From positions 2,480,001-2,544,000 of the forward strand of contig JAUEDM010000001.1 of NCBI GenBank assembly GCA_033439685.1: a stretch of 64,000 nucleotides of DNA, written 5' to 3'. The notes beneath the pieces are model-generated. The model saw only the letters and a program-made list of their open reading frames with translations, was not told where the DNA came from and made no database searches. Positions 24,101 through 34,543 of the stretch are shown piece after piece; within the stretch, counting starts at the first letter, position 1, and each line of letters opens with the position of its first letter. The DNA comes from Apodospora peruviana (Eukaryota; Ascomycota; Sordariomycetes; Sordariales; Lasiosphaeriaceae). The position numbers were made by a program, and so were the translations under genes.

Positions 24101-26520
24101 TGCCCTCCACGATTTGTTGGCCAACCAGAGCAGACATTTGGGAGATGTTGATGGTAGAGCCCTTGGAACCAGAGCGAGCCATTGTGACGGCGTTATTAAG
24201 ATCTTTAAGACCTCTCTCGGTGATCCTTCCAGCATCATCACGAGCTTTGTTGAGCGCTGCGGATGTTTTGCTCTCGAAGGTCTCTCTGATGCTCATACCC
24301 GGAAGCGCGTCAAGCTGATTATTAGTCGCTTTCTGCGTCAGTATACGAACTTCATGCTTCTGTTTGTTAATTGCATCCTCGACATTGGCAATAGTCTTTG
24401 GGTCGGGAATGGTGTCGCCAATGCCGATGCTGTGGCCATCGTGCAGAAGCCAGTAGTTGACGACTCGCTGACAACCGTTTAAGAAGTCCATAGCGCCATG
24501 CGGGCCTATCTCATTGAAGCACAGGTGGATGATACCTCCGGATGCAGCACCAACAACTTTCTTGGTGAGCAAACCGAACATCAGTTCTCCTTGCTGAATT
24601 AGGACCCCGTCGTCATTGAGTGGTGCCGAGCTTTTATCATCACCTTTCTTATAATAGTTGATGATTTTCGGAATGACCATGCTGATTATTTGCTTGCCAG
24701 TCCACCGAGGGCGAGGCTTGAAAATTGCGGGCATCGGGATAATGCCGTCCCACTCTGGAACCCAGAGCATGATATTCATCACATGCTCCTTTGTGAGAAA
24801 TACGTCACGTCGGCAAAGCTTGTAGACACCCGCCAAAGTGTCCTGGACGATACCCATCAGAGGTGAGTTCCGCTGGGGCGACACGATATTCAAGGGTACC
24901 ATGCATAGCTCCTTGACTTCGGCGCGGGTCTCTTCCGTCTGGGGCACGTGAAGATTCATTTCATCACCATCGAAATCGGCGTTGTAAGGTGAGGTGACGG
25001 ACAGATTCAAGCGGAATGTTGAGTAGGGCATTACCCGTACTCGATGGCCCATCATTGACTCCTTGTGCAGAGACGGTTGACGGTTGAAAATGATGTAGTC
25101 TCCGTCAACGAGATGACGCTCTACCTTCCACCCATACTCCAGCTGAATTGCACCTGCTCTCCTGTGGTGGCGTAGATCAATGCGAGTGCCATCCGCTCGA
25201 ATGACATATTTGGCTCCAGGGTGCTCGTTGGGACCATTTTGAACAAGCTGGGTGAGCTTGCCAATGTTGTACGGCGTGACCGTTTCAGGATACGTCAAGG
25301 TGCGTGCAATGCTGCGAGGCACTCCGACCTCATCAAGCGAGATATTTGCGTCACCGGTGATGACAGTACGTGCAGAGAAGTCCACACGTTTTCCCATCAG
25401 ATTGCCGCGAAGACGGCCCTCTTTTCCCTTGAGACGAGCACGGATCGCCTTCACGGGCCGACCACTCTTCTGCAGCGCTTGTGGCTGTCCAGCAATGTCG
25501 TTGTCCATGTATGTCGCCACATGATACTGGAGCAAGTTCTCGAAGTCGGTGACGATGTGAGCCGGTGAACCCTCTGTTAACGCCTGGCGAACGTTGCCAT
25601 TTGCACGAATGATATCACCAAGCTTGTATGTTAAATCATCCTCGTTCCGCAGTCCGGTGCCGGTACCATCCATAGAGATGCTGGGACGGACTGGGGGAGG
25701 CGGAACTGGAAGTACGGTAATGATCATCCACGAAGGATGGGCTTGCGTGATGTTGATGCCCATATCAATCAGGTCTTGATCCGAAATGCGGTTGAAAATA
25801 TCGAGAGCCATTTGAGGCGTGATGAGTTTCTTATCCTTGACCTTCTGGCCGTCTTCATCCTGTGTCTCATGGTGCGCCCAAAGAGTGAGGGCGATCTGTC
25901 GGACGGTCGGGTGCTTGTTGCCGCAACCTCCATGGTTCGAAATGGCATGTTTGGGATCGGATGGAGCATCGAAGTCATCATCATCTCCTTTCTTAACCAC
26001 CTCATTCTCGCAACGCTTCTTCTTCTGGCAGGCCTTATAGACCCGTACGAATCGGACTTTGGGATCTCGAACCTTCATCGCGGCTGCAAACTCGGGCTCG
26101 GACTGAGAGAAGCGAATTAGCATCACCTGTCAACAAGAACACTGAAAAACAGAGTGCACGAACTCTGTCAGCCAACACCTTGCCGCAGTTGTGGCAAACC
26201 ATCTCGAGGAGCTTCTTGACTCGCTTGATGAAGCCAGGGTGAAAAACAGGCCTCGCAAGCTCGATGTGTCCAAAATGACCGGGGCACTCGGACATGTTCT
26301 CGGTACACGTCTTGCACTTGAACTGGCGGTCGACGGAGCCGAGCTGTGGGTCATTGAGACCGTGTTCGCGCGGTTTTGTACGAGTCTCATCCATGGTCTC
26401 GGGATAGATGATGTGACAGACACTCTGGGCCTTTATCTCTTCGGGCGACATGAGTCCGAACTGGATCTCCTTTACGATCCGGAGCGGCGCGCTCGAGTGC
26501 GCAAAGTAGAGGTTCGCCAT
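21198..26520 (-). CDS. RPB1: RNA polymerase II largest subunit RPB1
   Basis: Catalytic subunit of Pol II in the nucleus. Exon 1 is 26520-26164 (119 residues, including the clamp zinc-binding CKTCTENMSECPGHFGH and CHNCGK). A 61 bp intron (26163-26103) with a CTAAT branch site follows, then exon 2 26102-21198, giving 1753 residues, as expected for fungal RPB1. The metal-A loop NADFDGDEMNLH places the catalytic Asp residues near 495, 497 and 499. The trigger-loop region with [20 protein letters not shown] is present. The CTD (about 1560-1753) consists of imperfect SPxSP heptads with only three exact YSPTSPS units. The large antisense frames, such as 23472-24482, are shadows. Identity is certain; the intron choice is inferred from branch site, length and family alignment. 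Confidence 0.97.
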
Positions 26521-27240
26521 TTTGATATTGGTGATTCTGTAGCGATGAAATCTCGAAAAATCAAAGTCGTTATTGGCGAAAGTGAGTAGTGGGTGAGTTG
26601 CTGGCAGAGCGAAAGTCGCGACCAGTCGAACGCGCGTGCTCGCGCAAACCCGAGTCTAATGAATGAAATGTCCAGGAAAAAAGAAATAATCGATATCAGG
26701 CTGCAGAAATATTGATGGAGCGATTGTTCCGTGATGGCCAAAACGGTCCTGATTGATGCTCTCCTCCACTCTCTGCCCAGGCCAACGGCCCCGAAGGAGC
26801 GATGGTCAATTCTTCGCCGTCGCCAGTGTCGCTTTCCTTCCCGAAATTAGGAGCGGTCGAGTATCGTAGGATGCGCGGTGAAATTCGTGTCGCGTTTCGG
26901 TGCACGCGAGCAGAATGTCGCTGTTCTGACGCGATTTGCGATGTTGGCGGGTTTCGTTGTTGCGTGATGGTTTGGCTGAGAAGGCAAATGGAGTTGACGG
27001 GGGTTGAAAAGTTCTACGGAATACGGGCCAGAGGACGCGGGAGCGAGGCAAGAATGGGCTAGTACTGTTTCGGACGTAGACCCACCTTTTGGAGACCAAG
27101 AGGCGACACCGCGACGCTCCACAGATCCTCAAAGGATCCCACTGTGAATGGTGAGATTGCAGCAAGTGCGGCGGGATCCGCCAAGTACTCCGTACTCCGT
27201 ACCTCTTTGCGCACCCAGGCACCTCCCAAGACAAACCGAG
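26521..27240. promoter_or_regulatory. RPB1 upstream region
   Basis: This 720 bp region precedes RPB1 and ends at the MITE-like element. It contains a CGTACTCCGTACTCCGTAC-like run near 27185-27200. No TATA box or coding exon was recognised. Confidence 0.35.
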
Positions 27241-27630
27241 AAATTTAGGTGGAGACGGTGGTTTTGATATTTGGAGACGGTGGTGCCCCTACCAAAACAC
27301 CAGTAAGAAAACAAGCTTAACTTGCACGCAACGACACGTCAAATATTTCGTTCTAAACAATTTTTCAAACGAGCTGCATCTTAACCGCGAACTTTGATTT
27401 CTCGATTGCAATTTAATTTATATTTTTTCCGATTGAACTGACGGTATAAAGTTGATTAACACATTCTCCAGCAATCTGTACCAAACGGTGTTGGTAGTTT
27501 TGTGTTCGCGAACCCCTTGCCTTCGTGGCTTTGAGCGTTGGCTTGGCGTGCGTACCAGCCAGTTTGTGGCCGGTGCACTGCTCTGAACCTCAAGTTTTGG
27601 TGAGGGGCCCCACAGTCTCCACCTAAATTT
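27241..27630. mobile_element. MITE-like non-autonomous DNA transposon
   Basis: A ~390 bp non-coding element bounded by terminal inverted repeats. The left end reads AAATTTAGGTGGAGACGGTGG, then after a 22 bp insertion TGCCCCTACCAAAAC. The right end, read inward on the minus strand, is AAATTTAGGTGGAGACTGTGG then GGCCCCTCACCAAAAC. The left insertion is itself a partial repeat of the terminal GGAGACGGTGG. The interior is AT-rich with no coding capacity. The ends can be drawn as TA|GGTGGAGAC..GTCTCCACC|TA, which would fit a Tc1/mariner-type TA target, but the flanks do not prove the duplication. It lies between the RPB1 promoter and the SWD1 3' end. Confidence 0.75.
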
Positions 27631-28086
27631 TTCGAAGACGAACCTGTTCGATTCAATTTAGCGTGCTGGCCGGTGACTCAATGGGTCACCAACACCTCTG
27701 CACAATAGGTATGCTCAGGAACGATATTTTTACACGGATTGCTACAGCATTGACTGCTCCCCTTTAAACACTCTGCTCTCAGAACTACACGTGTATAATA
27801 GGGGCCTGCTAGTGGCCCACGAGGTTAACAGTAACACAGTGACTTGACTGTGCTAACGAAGGTACCTCGGTCATCTACGTCATTCACTTCTGTTCACACG
27901 TATATAAGGTACATCTGAACCCCTTTTTAGTAGCTCACCGGAGAATTACCGTGCACAGTACGACGAAGACGACGGCGACGACCGTCTCGTTCCTTCGTGT
28001 ATAGTATTAAGTATCAATTCTAATTACCTACGCCGGGACCTTGTCCAAGGAGGTTGAGTATAACCATTAGTTGGCTACATTATTCA
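27631..28086. other. Gap with possible LTR-like remnant
   Basis: There is no gene. From about 27780 to 28040 the sequence has the layout of a small LTR promoter: a TATATAAGG at 27900-27908, a following transcribed-leader-like stretch, and a CACAGT..ACTGTG inverted pair near 27835-27852. Clear TG..CA ends, a primer-binding site and a target duplication were not found, so an LTR is only one possibility. The end nearest 28086 is SWD1 3' UTR. Confidence 0.3.
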
Positions 28087-29596
28087 TCACTTCTTCTTCC
28101 CCCGGCCCCGTGTTACCGCAGCACCTTTTTTGGCCTGGGATCGTTCCTCGGCTGCGGCTTCAGCTTCGTCCTGGTCACCAGGGCTTTTTCTCCGCAGCGT
28201 CCCAAGCGACACATTAACAAACTCCTCTTCGCTGTCCGACTCCCCCAGGTCGAACAGGATCGGCATACGGAACCCGTCAACATCATCTCCCAGGCCTCCC
28301 CCAGTGGTGACCGTCAGCACGTCAACCTCCTCGTCTTCCTGGTCGAGCCTGCGCTTCTGAATCTCCTCTTGCGGGTGGATATCGAACTCGTCTTCGTTCT
28401 CGATGTACTCAACGTTCTCCTCCACCTCGACGAAGTCCGGCGCAAGCGCCGACCATCTCTGCGGACTGGTGACAGACCAAATGGCAATCCTGCCCGTCTC
28501 CAAGCCACATGCAGCCAGCAAAGCCTTGTGAGGGTGCCACTCGATGACGCCTTGCTCCTCCTTGGGACCCTCCAGCATGCGCACCAAGCTCCCATGGCCG
28601 CGCTCCCATATGTAGAGCTCATGATTGTTATACGTCGATGCTGCCACGTACTCGCCCGTAGAGCTAAACGCCACATGATTCCACGATAGCCTGTTAACGA
28701 CGTCCTGAAATTTGTGCTCCAGTGGCATTTGTATCGTATCCGGGTCCAAGTTGGCCGACGACAGATTGGGCACCTCCAAGGTTCTGATGATCCTGTCTTG
28801 GGCGTTTACGAGCAGCTCCTTGCCCGATTCTGTAAGCCGCAGGGTAGTGACTATCCCTCCTGCTATCCTTTCCGAGAATATGATCTCCCGCGACTTGGCA
28901 TCGATGATGTTCAGTCTGCCTTTGGTTGTGCCGGCTAAGAGATGATCGCCCGTTGCTGTGTAGATTATCGCCGTCGTCATATGCCTCGCGTCTTCTTTGG
29001 CCTGCTTCTCTTTTAGTGCTACGTCGGCCTCTATATTCGGTCGCCTGGGCAGAGAAGGGAGGACGTGTTTGACGTCGATAGGATCGGTAACATCGACGAG
29101 CACGGGCTGTTCCTCGAATAGTGCGGCAACAAATTGGTGACTGGCAGATAAAGACCTCAGCTTTGCGTCCATTGAAGACGAAAAATAGGAACCCGAAAGG
29201 ATGTTACGGAGGGGGGAAGGGGCGGACGAATACATACGGATTCCACGGGTGAAGCTCGGCGCCGTAAACGGGTGCGCGAAACCGGACCTGGCGATATCGT
29301 CTCCCGTCCTGGAGATCCCACAGAATTGCCATCCAGCCTTGGCAGGCCGAGAGCAGATACCTCCCACACCGGGACCAGCTCAGCGAGGTGATGTTCTTAG
29401 AATGACCTCGGAGTTTGCGCGCCACCCCCATGGTGTCCAGATCCCAGATGACGACGGTGCCATCGACGCGGCCCGAGGCGAGGTAATCGCCCTTACGGTT
29501 GAAGCGCACGCATGTTGAGTGCCCGGACCGGATTGTGTTTGTGATATGCTCGGGGTAGTCTTGGAGGAGATAATCGTCGGAAAGAAGAAGATTCAT
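28087..29596 (-). CDS. SWD1: COMPASS histone H3K4 methyltransferase subunit SWD1 (RbBP5 family)
   Basis: WD40 scaffold of the Set1/COMPASS complex in the nucleus. Exon 1 is 29596-29238 and exon 2 29140-28087, with a 97 bp intron between them, giving 470 residues. The N-terminal MNLLLSDDYLLQDYPE, followed by FNRKGDYLASGRVDGTVVIWD and GHSKNITSLSWSRCGRYLLS, is characteristic of Swd1/RbBP5. WD repeats fill residues 20-340, and the tail is acidic and then basic (ends GRGKKK). The splice joins WNP to HQFVAALFEEQPVLVD, matching the family. It is divergent from THG1, sharing a 389 bp promoter. Confidence 0.95.
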
Positions 29597-29985
29597 TTCT
29601 TCCCTGCTTGGTTTGCAGATATATCCTAGAACTCTTTAAATTCAATGTAGCTAGCTCATTCAGCTGACAAGGCGTTGAAATGATTCGCGTCGCGAAAAGT
29701 CGTAAACGCGTTGGCTGCTGAGCGGTACGGATAGCCCCGCCTATGACACAAGGGTTCCAGCGGCAGATCTGCAGAGCTCCTCCAGTTGCTGCGCTAGTGC
29801 AAGAGAGGCTTAATGCGGAGATGGCTGTCTGTGGGGCAGTTATGATTTGGTTATGAACTGGAAGACCGCTTCGCCCCGCCATGCCGACTTTAGAGTAAAT
29901 GGAGTCATTGCAGCAGCTCTTTCTGATAAAGAAACAGGAACCTCCGGGATTTTGCAACCTCGGTACCAGGGTAAAAGGAAAGAAA
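29597..29985. promoter_or_regulatory. Bidirectional promoter SWD1 / THG1
   Basis: This 389 bp intergenic region lies between two outward-facing start codons and must hold both core promoters. No consensus TATA box is evident. Confidence 0.5.
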
Positions 29986-31331
29986 ATGGCCAACTCCAAG
30001 TAAGAAACGTGGGCATGAAAATAACTTCACAAGTTCAGATCGGAACGGCCACTGACTGGAGTGCCCGAAAGATTTGAATATGTCAAGCAATTCGAGCAGC
30101 CAGACCAACTACTCCCAAATACGTGGATCGTTGTGAGGATAGATGGCCGCGGGTTCACCAAGTATGCTCCAACCTCTGCATGTGTATCATGACTAGGAAC
30201 TCTGACATAGCCTTTGAAATAAAATCAACAGATTTTCTACCAAGTATGCGTTCGAAAAGCCGAACGACAAGCGGGCTCTGGACCTCATGAATGCGGCTGC
30301 CAGGGCTGTTGTGACCGAGCTCCCAGACATCACAATCGCGTATGGTATCAGTGACGAATACAGGTGTGTATTTGATCTGAGCTCTTCCCTGTCCCATCGC
30401 TACTGTTTTCAAAAGTTTGACCCGAGATATGCAGCTTCGTTTTTCACAAAACATCCAAACTGTTTGAACGACGTGCGAGGTAGGCTCCCTTGAGTCTCCG
30501 GTCAAGCTTTCAAATCTCGATTTCTGACCTGTCTGGTGGTAAAACAGCAAACTGGTCACCACAATCGTGTCGACCTTCACGGCATATTATGTGCATTTGT
30601 GGTCGAAATATTTCGTTGATACGCCGCTGTCTCCGCCCCTCCCAAGTTTCGATGGCCGCGCAGTCTGTTATCCCAGTGTGCAGAATCTCCGAGACTACAT
30701 GAGTTGGAGACAAGTTGATTGTAGGTCGCATTATACGCCGTGGCGGTTCAAGAGGACACTGACATCAGGAAAGGCCATATCAACAACCTATACAATACAA
30801 CATTTTGGGCTCTCATCCAGTTGGGAGGTATTGACGCCACCGAGGCCGAGAAAAGTCTCAAGGTCAGAAGTGCTCCTCCTTGCCGCGTGCTTCCGCGTCT
30901 CGAGACCCCATCTAATTTTTAAACAAACTTTCCTAGGGCACCTATGCTGCCGATAAAAATGAGATTTTGTTTTCCAAATTCAATATCAACTACAACAACG
31001 AGCCCGAGATATACAAAAAGGGCAGTGTCGTCTTTCGGGATGTGAGTTCAGCTGAAGTTGCCCGGGTTCGTGACAAGTCCGGGTATGTTGTACTGACAGA
31101 CCGATAACATAGTACGAGCTGGTCGAGCCAGGCACTCACGACGTCGTTCAGGAGATCGAGCACACGGCAGAGCCCGCTCAGCAGTCAAAGACGCAAACGG
31201 AGAAAGACAAGAGGAAGTGGGCCAAGGCACGGGTGCTGGTGGAACACCTCGACATTATCAAGGATGACTTCTGGGATAGACGGCCATGGTTGTTGTCCAA
31301 CAAACCCGGCAAGATACCAAAGGAGCCATGA
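29986..31331 (+). CDS. THG1: tRNA(His) guanylyltransferase THG1
   Basis: Adds the 5' G(-1) to tRNA-His, needed for recognition by histidyl-tRNA synthetase. Eight exons: 29986-29999, 30072-30161, 30232-30363, 30435-30479, 30548-30720, 30774-30862, 30937-31041 and 31113-31331, giving 288 residues. All seven introns (53-74 bp) have GT..AG ends and keep the frame. Metal-binding residues are visible: RIDGRGFTKFS with Asp29, and GISDEYSFVF with Asp76/Glu77, the same numbers as in the human enzyme. The CHINNLYNTTFWAL motif is also present. The first exon is only 14 nt. The gene is convergent with TMA23. Confidence 0.96.
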
Positions 31332-31635
31332 GGTAGGGCTCAACAACGAAGTGGACTACCTAGTCTGGCTGCAACCCAGTAATTTGAACACCAGTGGTAG
31401 CAGCGAATCCAACTCAGATGGGTCGGCACCAACCATAACTCCCACAGACCGTGCCCCGTATTGTCTCCTCGTTAACCGGCAGCTGGAACCAAGGAGGGTA
31501 AGCAATTGCTACCCTTGTTTCAAGGGCCGATGGGCGTCGAGTCCCAAGCCCATGGTAAACGTTGACAAGAAGTCCAGCCAAAGTACCCGGAACATCTTAG
31601 AAGAGTTCAAAATTCCAACAAATCACGCGATTGAT
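31332..31635. terminator. Shared 3' region THG1 / TMA23
   Basis: A 304 bp region between two stop codons of convergent genes; it must contain both 3' UTRs and polyadenylation signals. No further feature is seen. Confidence 0.4.
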
Positions 31636-32364
31636 TCAACCTGCCGGAGACTCCTCTCCACCTCGCCTTTTCCTCCTTGCTTCTTTGCGTGCCCTGCGCT
31701 CCGCTTTTCTCGCCCGTCTCTCCTCCTTTGTCTCGACAGTCGCTACCCTCCTTGCACTTTTCGCCTCCTTTCTGGTCGCCCTTTCAAGTTTCCTGCGCTC
31801 TTTCTGAAGTCTTGCCTCGGCTGCCGCCTTCTTTGCCGCCTTGTGTGCCTTCCTCAACCGACGCGCCTCCCTTCTCACGCGCCGTTCCGCCTTTGTTTCT
31901 CCTTCCCTGCTGCTGCTGCTGCTACTCCTCTTTTTCTTTTTGAGCCCTGACGAGGAGGAAGAGTCATCTCCGCTGCTGCTGACTGGGGTCGTGTCTGTCG
32001 TTGACGCCTGTTCCACGATCTCGGTGCCCACCAGCAGACCGCCGCTCACAAACGAAGCGTACAGCCCGCTTGCGCCAGTATATTTCCCTTTTTTCCCGGT
32101 GGCGACGACGACGTCTAGCCTGCCCTGCTTGACCGACTGGGTCACGGTCCCCATCTTGGATGTGTCGAGGCCCTTGAGCTTCTCGTCGAAGGCGTGCAGC
32201 CACCATTGGTCACTCGTGTGGTGCGGTTTCTGCCCAACGCCGCGGCCGTCGGCGTTTCGCTTCATGAGAAGCGGCTTCGCGAGGCCGATCGAGTTGTCGG
32301 TCGGATGGAGCGAGAAGCCCTTGCCCCGCCAGCCCTGGGCTTTGAGCAGGGCGCTGGCGTCCAT
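31636..32364 (-). CDS. TMA23: Nucleolar G-patch protein TMA23-like
   Basis: A ribosome-biogenesis protein of the TMA23 type, expected in the nucleolus. Single exon, 242 residues from the Met at 32364 (MDASALLKAQGWRGKGFSL). The N-terminal 65 residues hold a G-patch-like GWRGKG..GVGQK stretch followed by QWWLHAFDEKLKGLDTS, as in fungal TMA23. A Ser-rich linker (about 140-160) precedes a long Arg/Lys/Ala/Glu-rich helical tail (160-242) typical of nucleolar proteins. The frame stays open 114 codons upstream (to 32706), but that part lacks family similarity, so the internal Met is chosen. Confidence 0.88.
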   Translation of the reverse strand: MDASALLKAQGWRGKGFSLHPTDNSIGLAKPLLMKRNADGRGVGQKPHHTSDQWWLHAFDEKLKGLDTSKMGTVTQSVKQGRLDVVVATGKKGKYTGASGLYASFVSGGLLVGTEIVEQASTTDTTPVSSSGDDSSSSSGLKKKKRSSSSSSREGETKAERRVRREARRLRKAHKAAKKAAAEARLQKERRKLERATRKEAKSARRVATVETKEERRARKAERRARKEARRKRRGGEESPAG

Positions 32365-32879
32365 GGTGCTATTCTTGGAGGGAGTATCGGGGATGGTTTG
32401 TGTCCTGCTCCTCCTGCTCATGCAATTGGGGTCGGGATTTGTTACTGGCGGAGTTGAACAAAGGTATGCATTGCTTGCCAGAGCCAGAAAGTAGGCAATC
32501 GTACAGAGTCTGTACTGGAGGCGCAATGGATTCAAAGACGTCGCCCCAAACTTTTTTGTGGGGTTCTCTTTTTTCCTGGCGCCAAGGAAATGCATTGACC
32601 ATTTGACCTTGGCTTTTTCTCCACAGCGTTCATACATGCCCTCCGATGTCTTCATACAGTTAGGTGTCTTACATCTGTACAGACTACTTACCTCCTCGAA
32701 CGACATTTGGTACTCTTGCAGTCTTGCTCACCTCGGTCTCTACTGCAAGTCACGGATATTATCCCAATCCAATGTCGCTATGGGCAAGCACAGTTTAAAA
32801 CTCATGGCATTCTACCAGCTGACGACTCTTGATAGGTCCAATGTTCCCTAATCCAGTTTGTCCGATAGAAATAGATTGA
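32365..32879. other. Short intergenic gap
   Basis: This 515 bp gap contains the TMA23 leader and the 3' region of the zinc-finger gene. An open frame in phase with TMA23 is judged non-coding. Nothing else is seen. Confidence 0.4.
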
Positions 32880-33728
32880 TCAACTCTCGGGCGCGAGAAT
32901 TCGTTGCCTGTACCTCTGCCTCTCCTCTTCGCATGACGTATTGCACTGGGGGCAGACGTAGCCATAGGTCTTATAGTCCACAAAGATGTCCAGACATCGG
33001 GTGCAACGCCACCAGCCGCCAGGCATCGCTCGTTGCGACCGGCTTTTCCACCACGCTTCGTCGCTCTTGGTTCCTCGACGAACAAGATCTTGTGAAACTC
33101 ACGGAGGTGGTCGCGAAAATGATCTCTTCGGAAGAAGGGAACTTCACGTCTCATGCACTTCTTGTAATTACAGAAGAGCCTTGTTTGTTTTTTGTTCTCC
33201 GAATGAACCATCTGGTAATGACGATCAAGGTCGGCTCTGCGGGTGAATGCCTTTTGTCTGCACCCGGAAATAAGCAGACATACTTAAAGGGCGCCGCCAT
33301 CGCGACTGTTCGACTGTTTTTAAGTTGTCAGTGCACTATATCAGGCAAACGTCATTTGGCAGTCAGGTACACTCGCTCCCCCTCATGCTGTTCGGCAAAT
33401 TTCGCAGGCAGGTAAGCATACTCCTGCTCTTGTTGTTTGGCAAGTTCTGCTTCTTCTGCTTCGAGGTCATCATAGCAGATGTCCAATGCTACCTTGCCCT
33501 GGTCCGATGAAGACTGACTACTAGTTTAGTTCCAACGGTTGTCAGCTGTTCATGTCTGTAGATATTTCTGGACTGGAAAACATACCCGCTCACTGGCGCC
33601 CATGAATAATCCACCGAGTACGAGGAATAGTCCCAGGACTCCAACGTCGGCGGTGGCTTGGCCACAGCCTGCATCGTGGACGACGATCCTGAGTAGTATG
33701 TCTCCCCCGCCTCAGAGTGTTCGCTCAT
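32880..33728 (-). pseudogene. C2H2 zinc-finger protein gene with two frame breaks
   Basis: A probable nuclear zinc-finger protein. Exon 1 starts at 33728 (MSEHSEAGETYYSG). An intron (GTATGT..CTAG, or alternatively GTGAGC..TCAG) leads to an acidic exon with SSSDQGKVALDICYDD. A second intron, probably 56 bp, leads to FKYVCLFPG. There the frame must shift by one missing base (about 33263-33267) to give CRQKAFTRRADLDRHYQMVH, a standard C2H2 finger. A second finger-like segment ends REFHK, and another missing base (about 33084-33091) is needed to reach DLVRRGTKSDEAWW, WWRCTRCLDIF and YVCPQCNTSCEEE, ending APES* at 32880. Protein character is preserved on both sides of each break, so either the gene is recently broken or the sequence has errors. 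Confidence 0.72.
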
Positions 33729-34543
33729 GGCTATTTCAGAGAGTGTTATGTAAGTAAAAGAGAGCAGGATGGGAATATGAAGGTACTATATTATTATAGT
33801 TGACGAGGAGCAGGTTAGAACTGAGAGATATAACAACGCCAGCCTTAGACGGGGAGGTTCCCCTCGTCAGCTATATAGCGTCTCACGACAGATCACAGCT
33901 CTGGAATTATGCTGCATGGCGTTCAAGGGGCGGGTCACACCAATCATTGCTTCTCGTGACCCTTGGCGTGCATTTGGCATTGGTTGGGATAACGCGCGTC
34001 AGAGCATTAATGGAACGACTGTTCTTCCTGAACTCGAATAGGCATTTGGAAATGTGCGTCTAGGTCGATTTACCCTATCAACTTCGCTGAAGTCGTCAAA
34101 TGCATAAGGTACATGGGAGTTACACAATCATCAGGTCAGAGCTCACTGGCCCGGCAGATAGCTCAATGTTTCTCGGCTTCCTCACGATAATTGCGGCTTG
34201 ATCTCTACTCCTGGGGTCTTGGGTCTTGCACATCCTGGGCCGTTCACTGGTGGTCAGGCAATTGGATACTCGGGGACTCGCGGCCTCTGGTATTACCACA
34301 AAAGACCAGGCAATGCCAGTCAATACATATCCGTTTCAGGCGCATGTTATTCATAGGTACTAGCTGGAGTACGCAAACACCAAGCTGTATCTAGGTTTTC
34401 TTCAACGCCCCCGGCTCATTTCAAAACACAGTACTAAGTATGATGTAACAAAATTCGAGCGTAGAACTCCAACCCAAACCACAATAACGACCAAAACATT
34501 GTACATCAACTGTCAAGCGTGAGAGCCGCCGTTAGTTCATTTT
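33729..34543. other. Intergenic gap
   Basis: This 815 bp stretch is upstream of the zinc-finger gene and downstream of the next minus-strand gene. Only short unconvincing frames occur. No element was recognised. Confidence 0.4.

Noticed and set aside
23472..24482. 336-codon open frame antisense to RPB1
   Set aside because: It lies fully within conserved RPB1 coding sequence on the opposite strand and has no independent signals.
26126..26163. 37 bp or 52 bp intron alternatives in RPB1
   Set aside because: The 61 bp intron has a CTAAT branch site and an acceptor giving LADR-SEPEFAAAM, which fits the family; the shorter options insert non-family residues.
32365..32706. N-terminal extension of TMA23
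   Set aside because: The upstream codons have no family similarity, and the conserved protein starts at MDASALLKAQGW.
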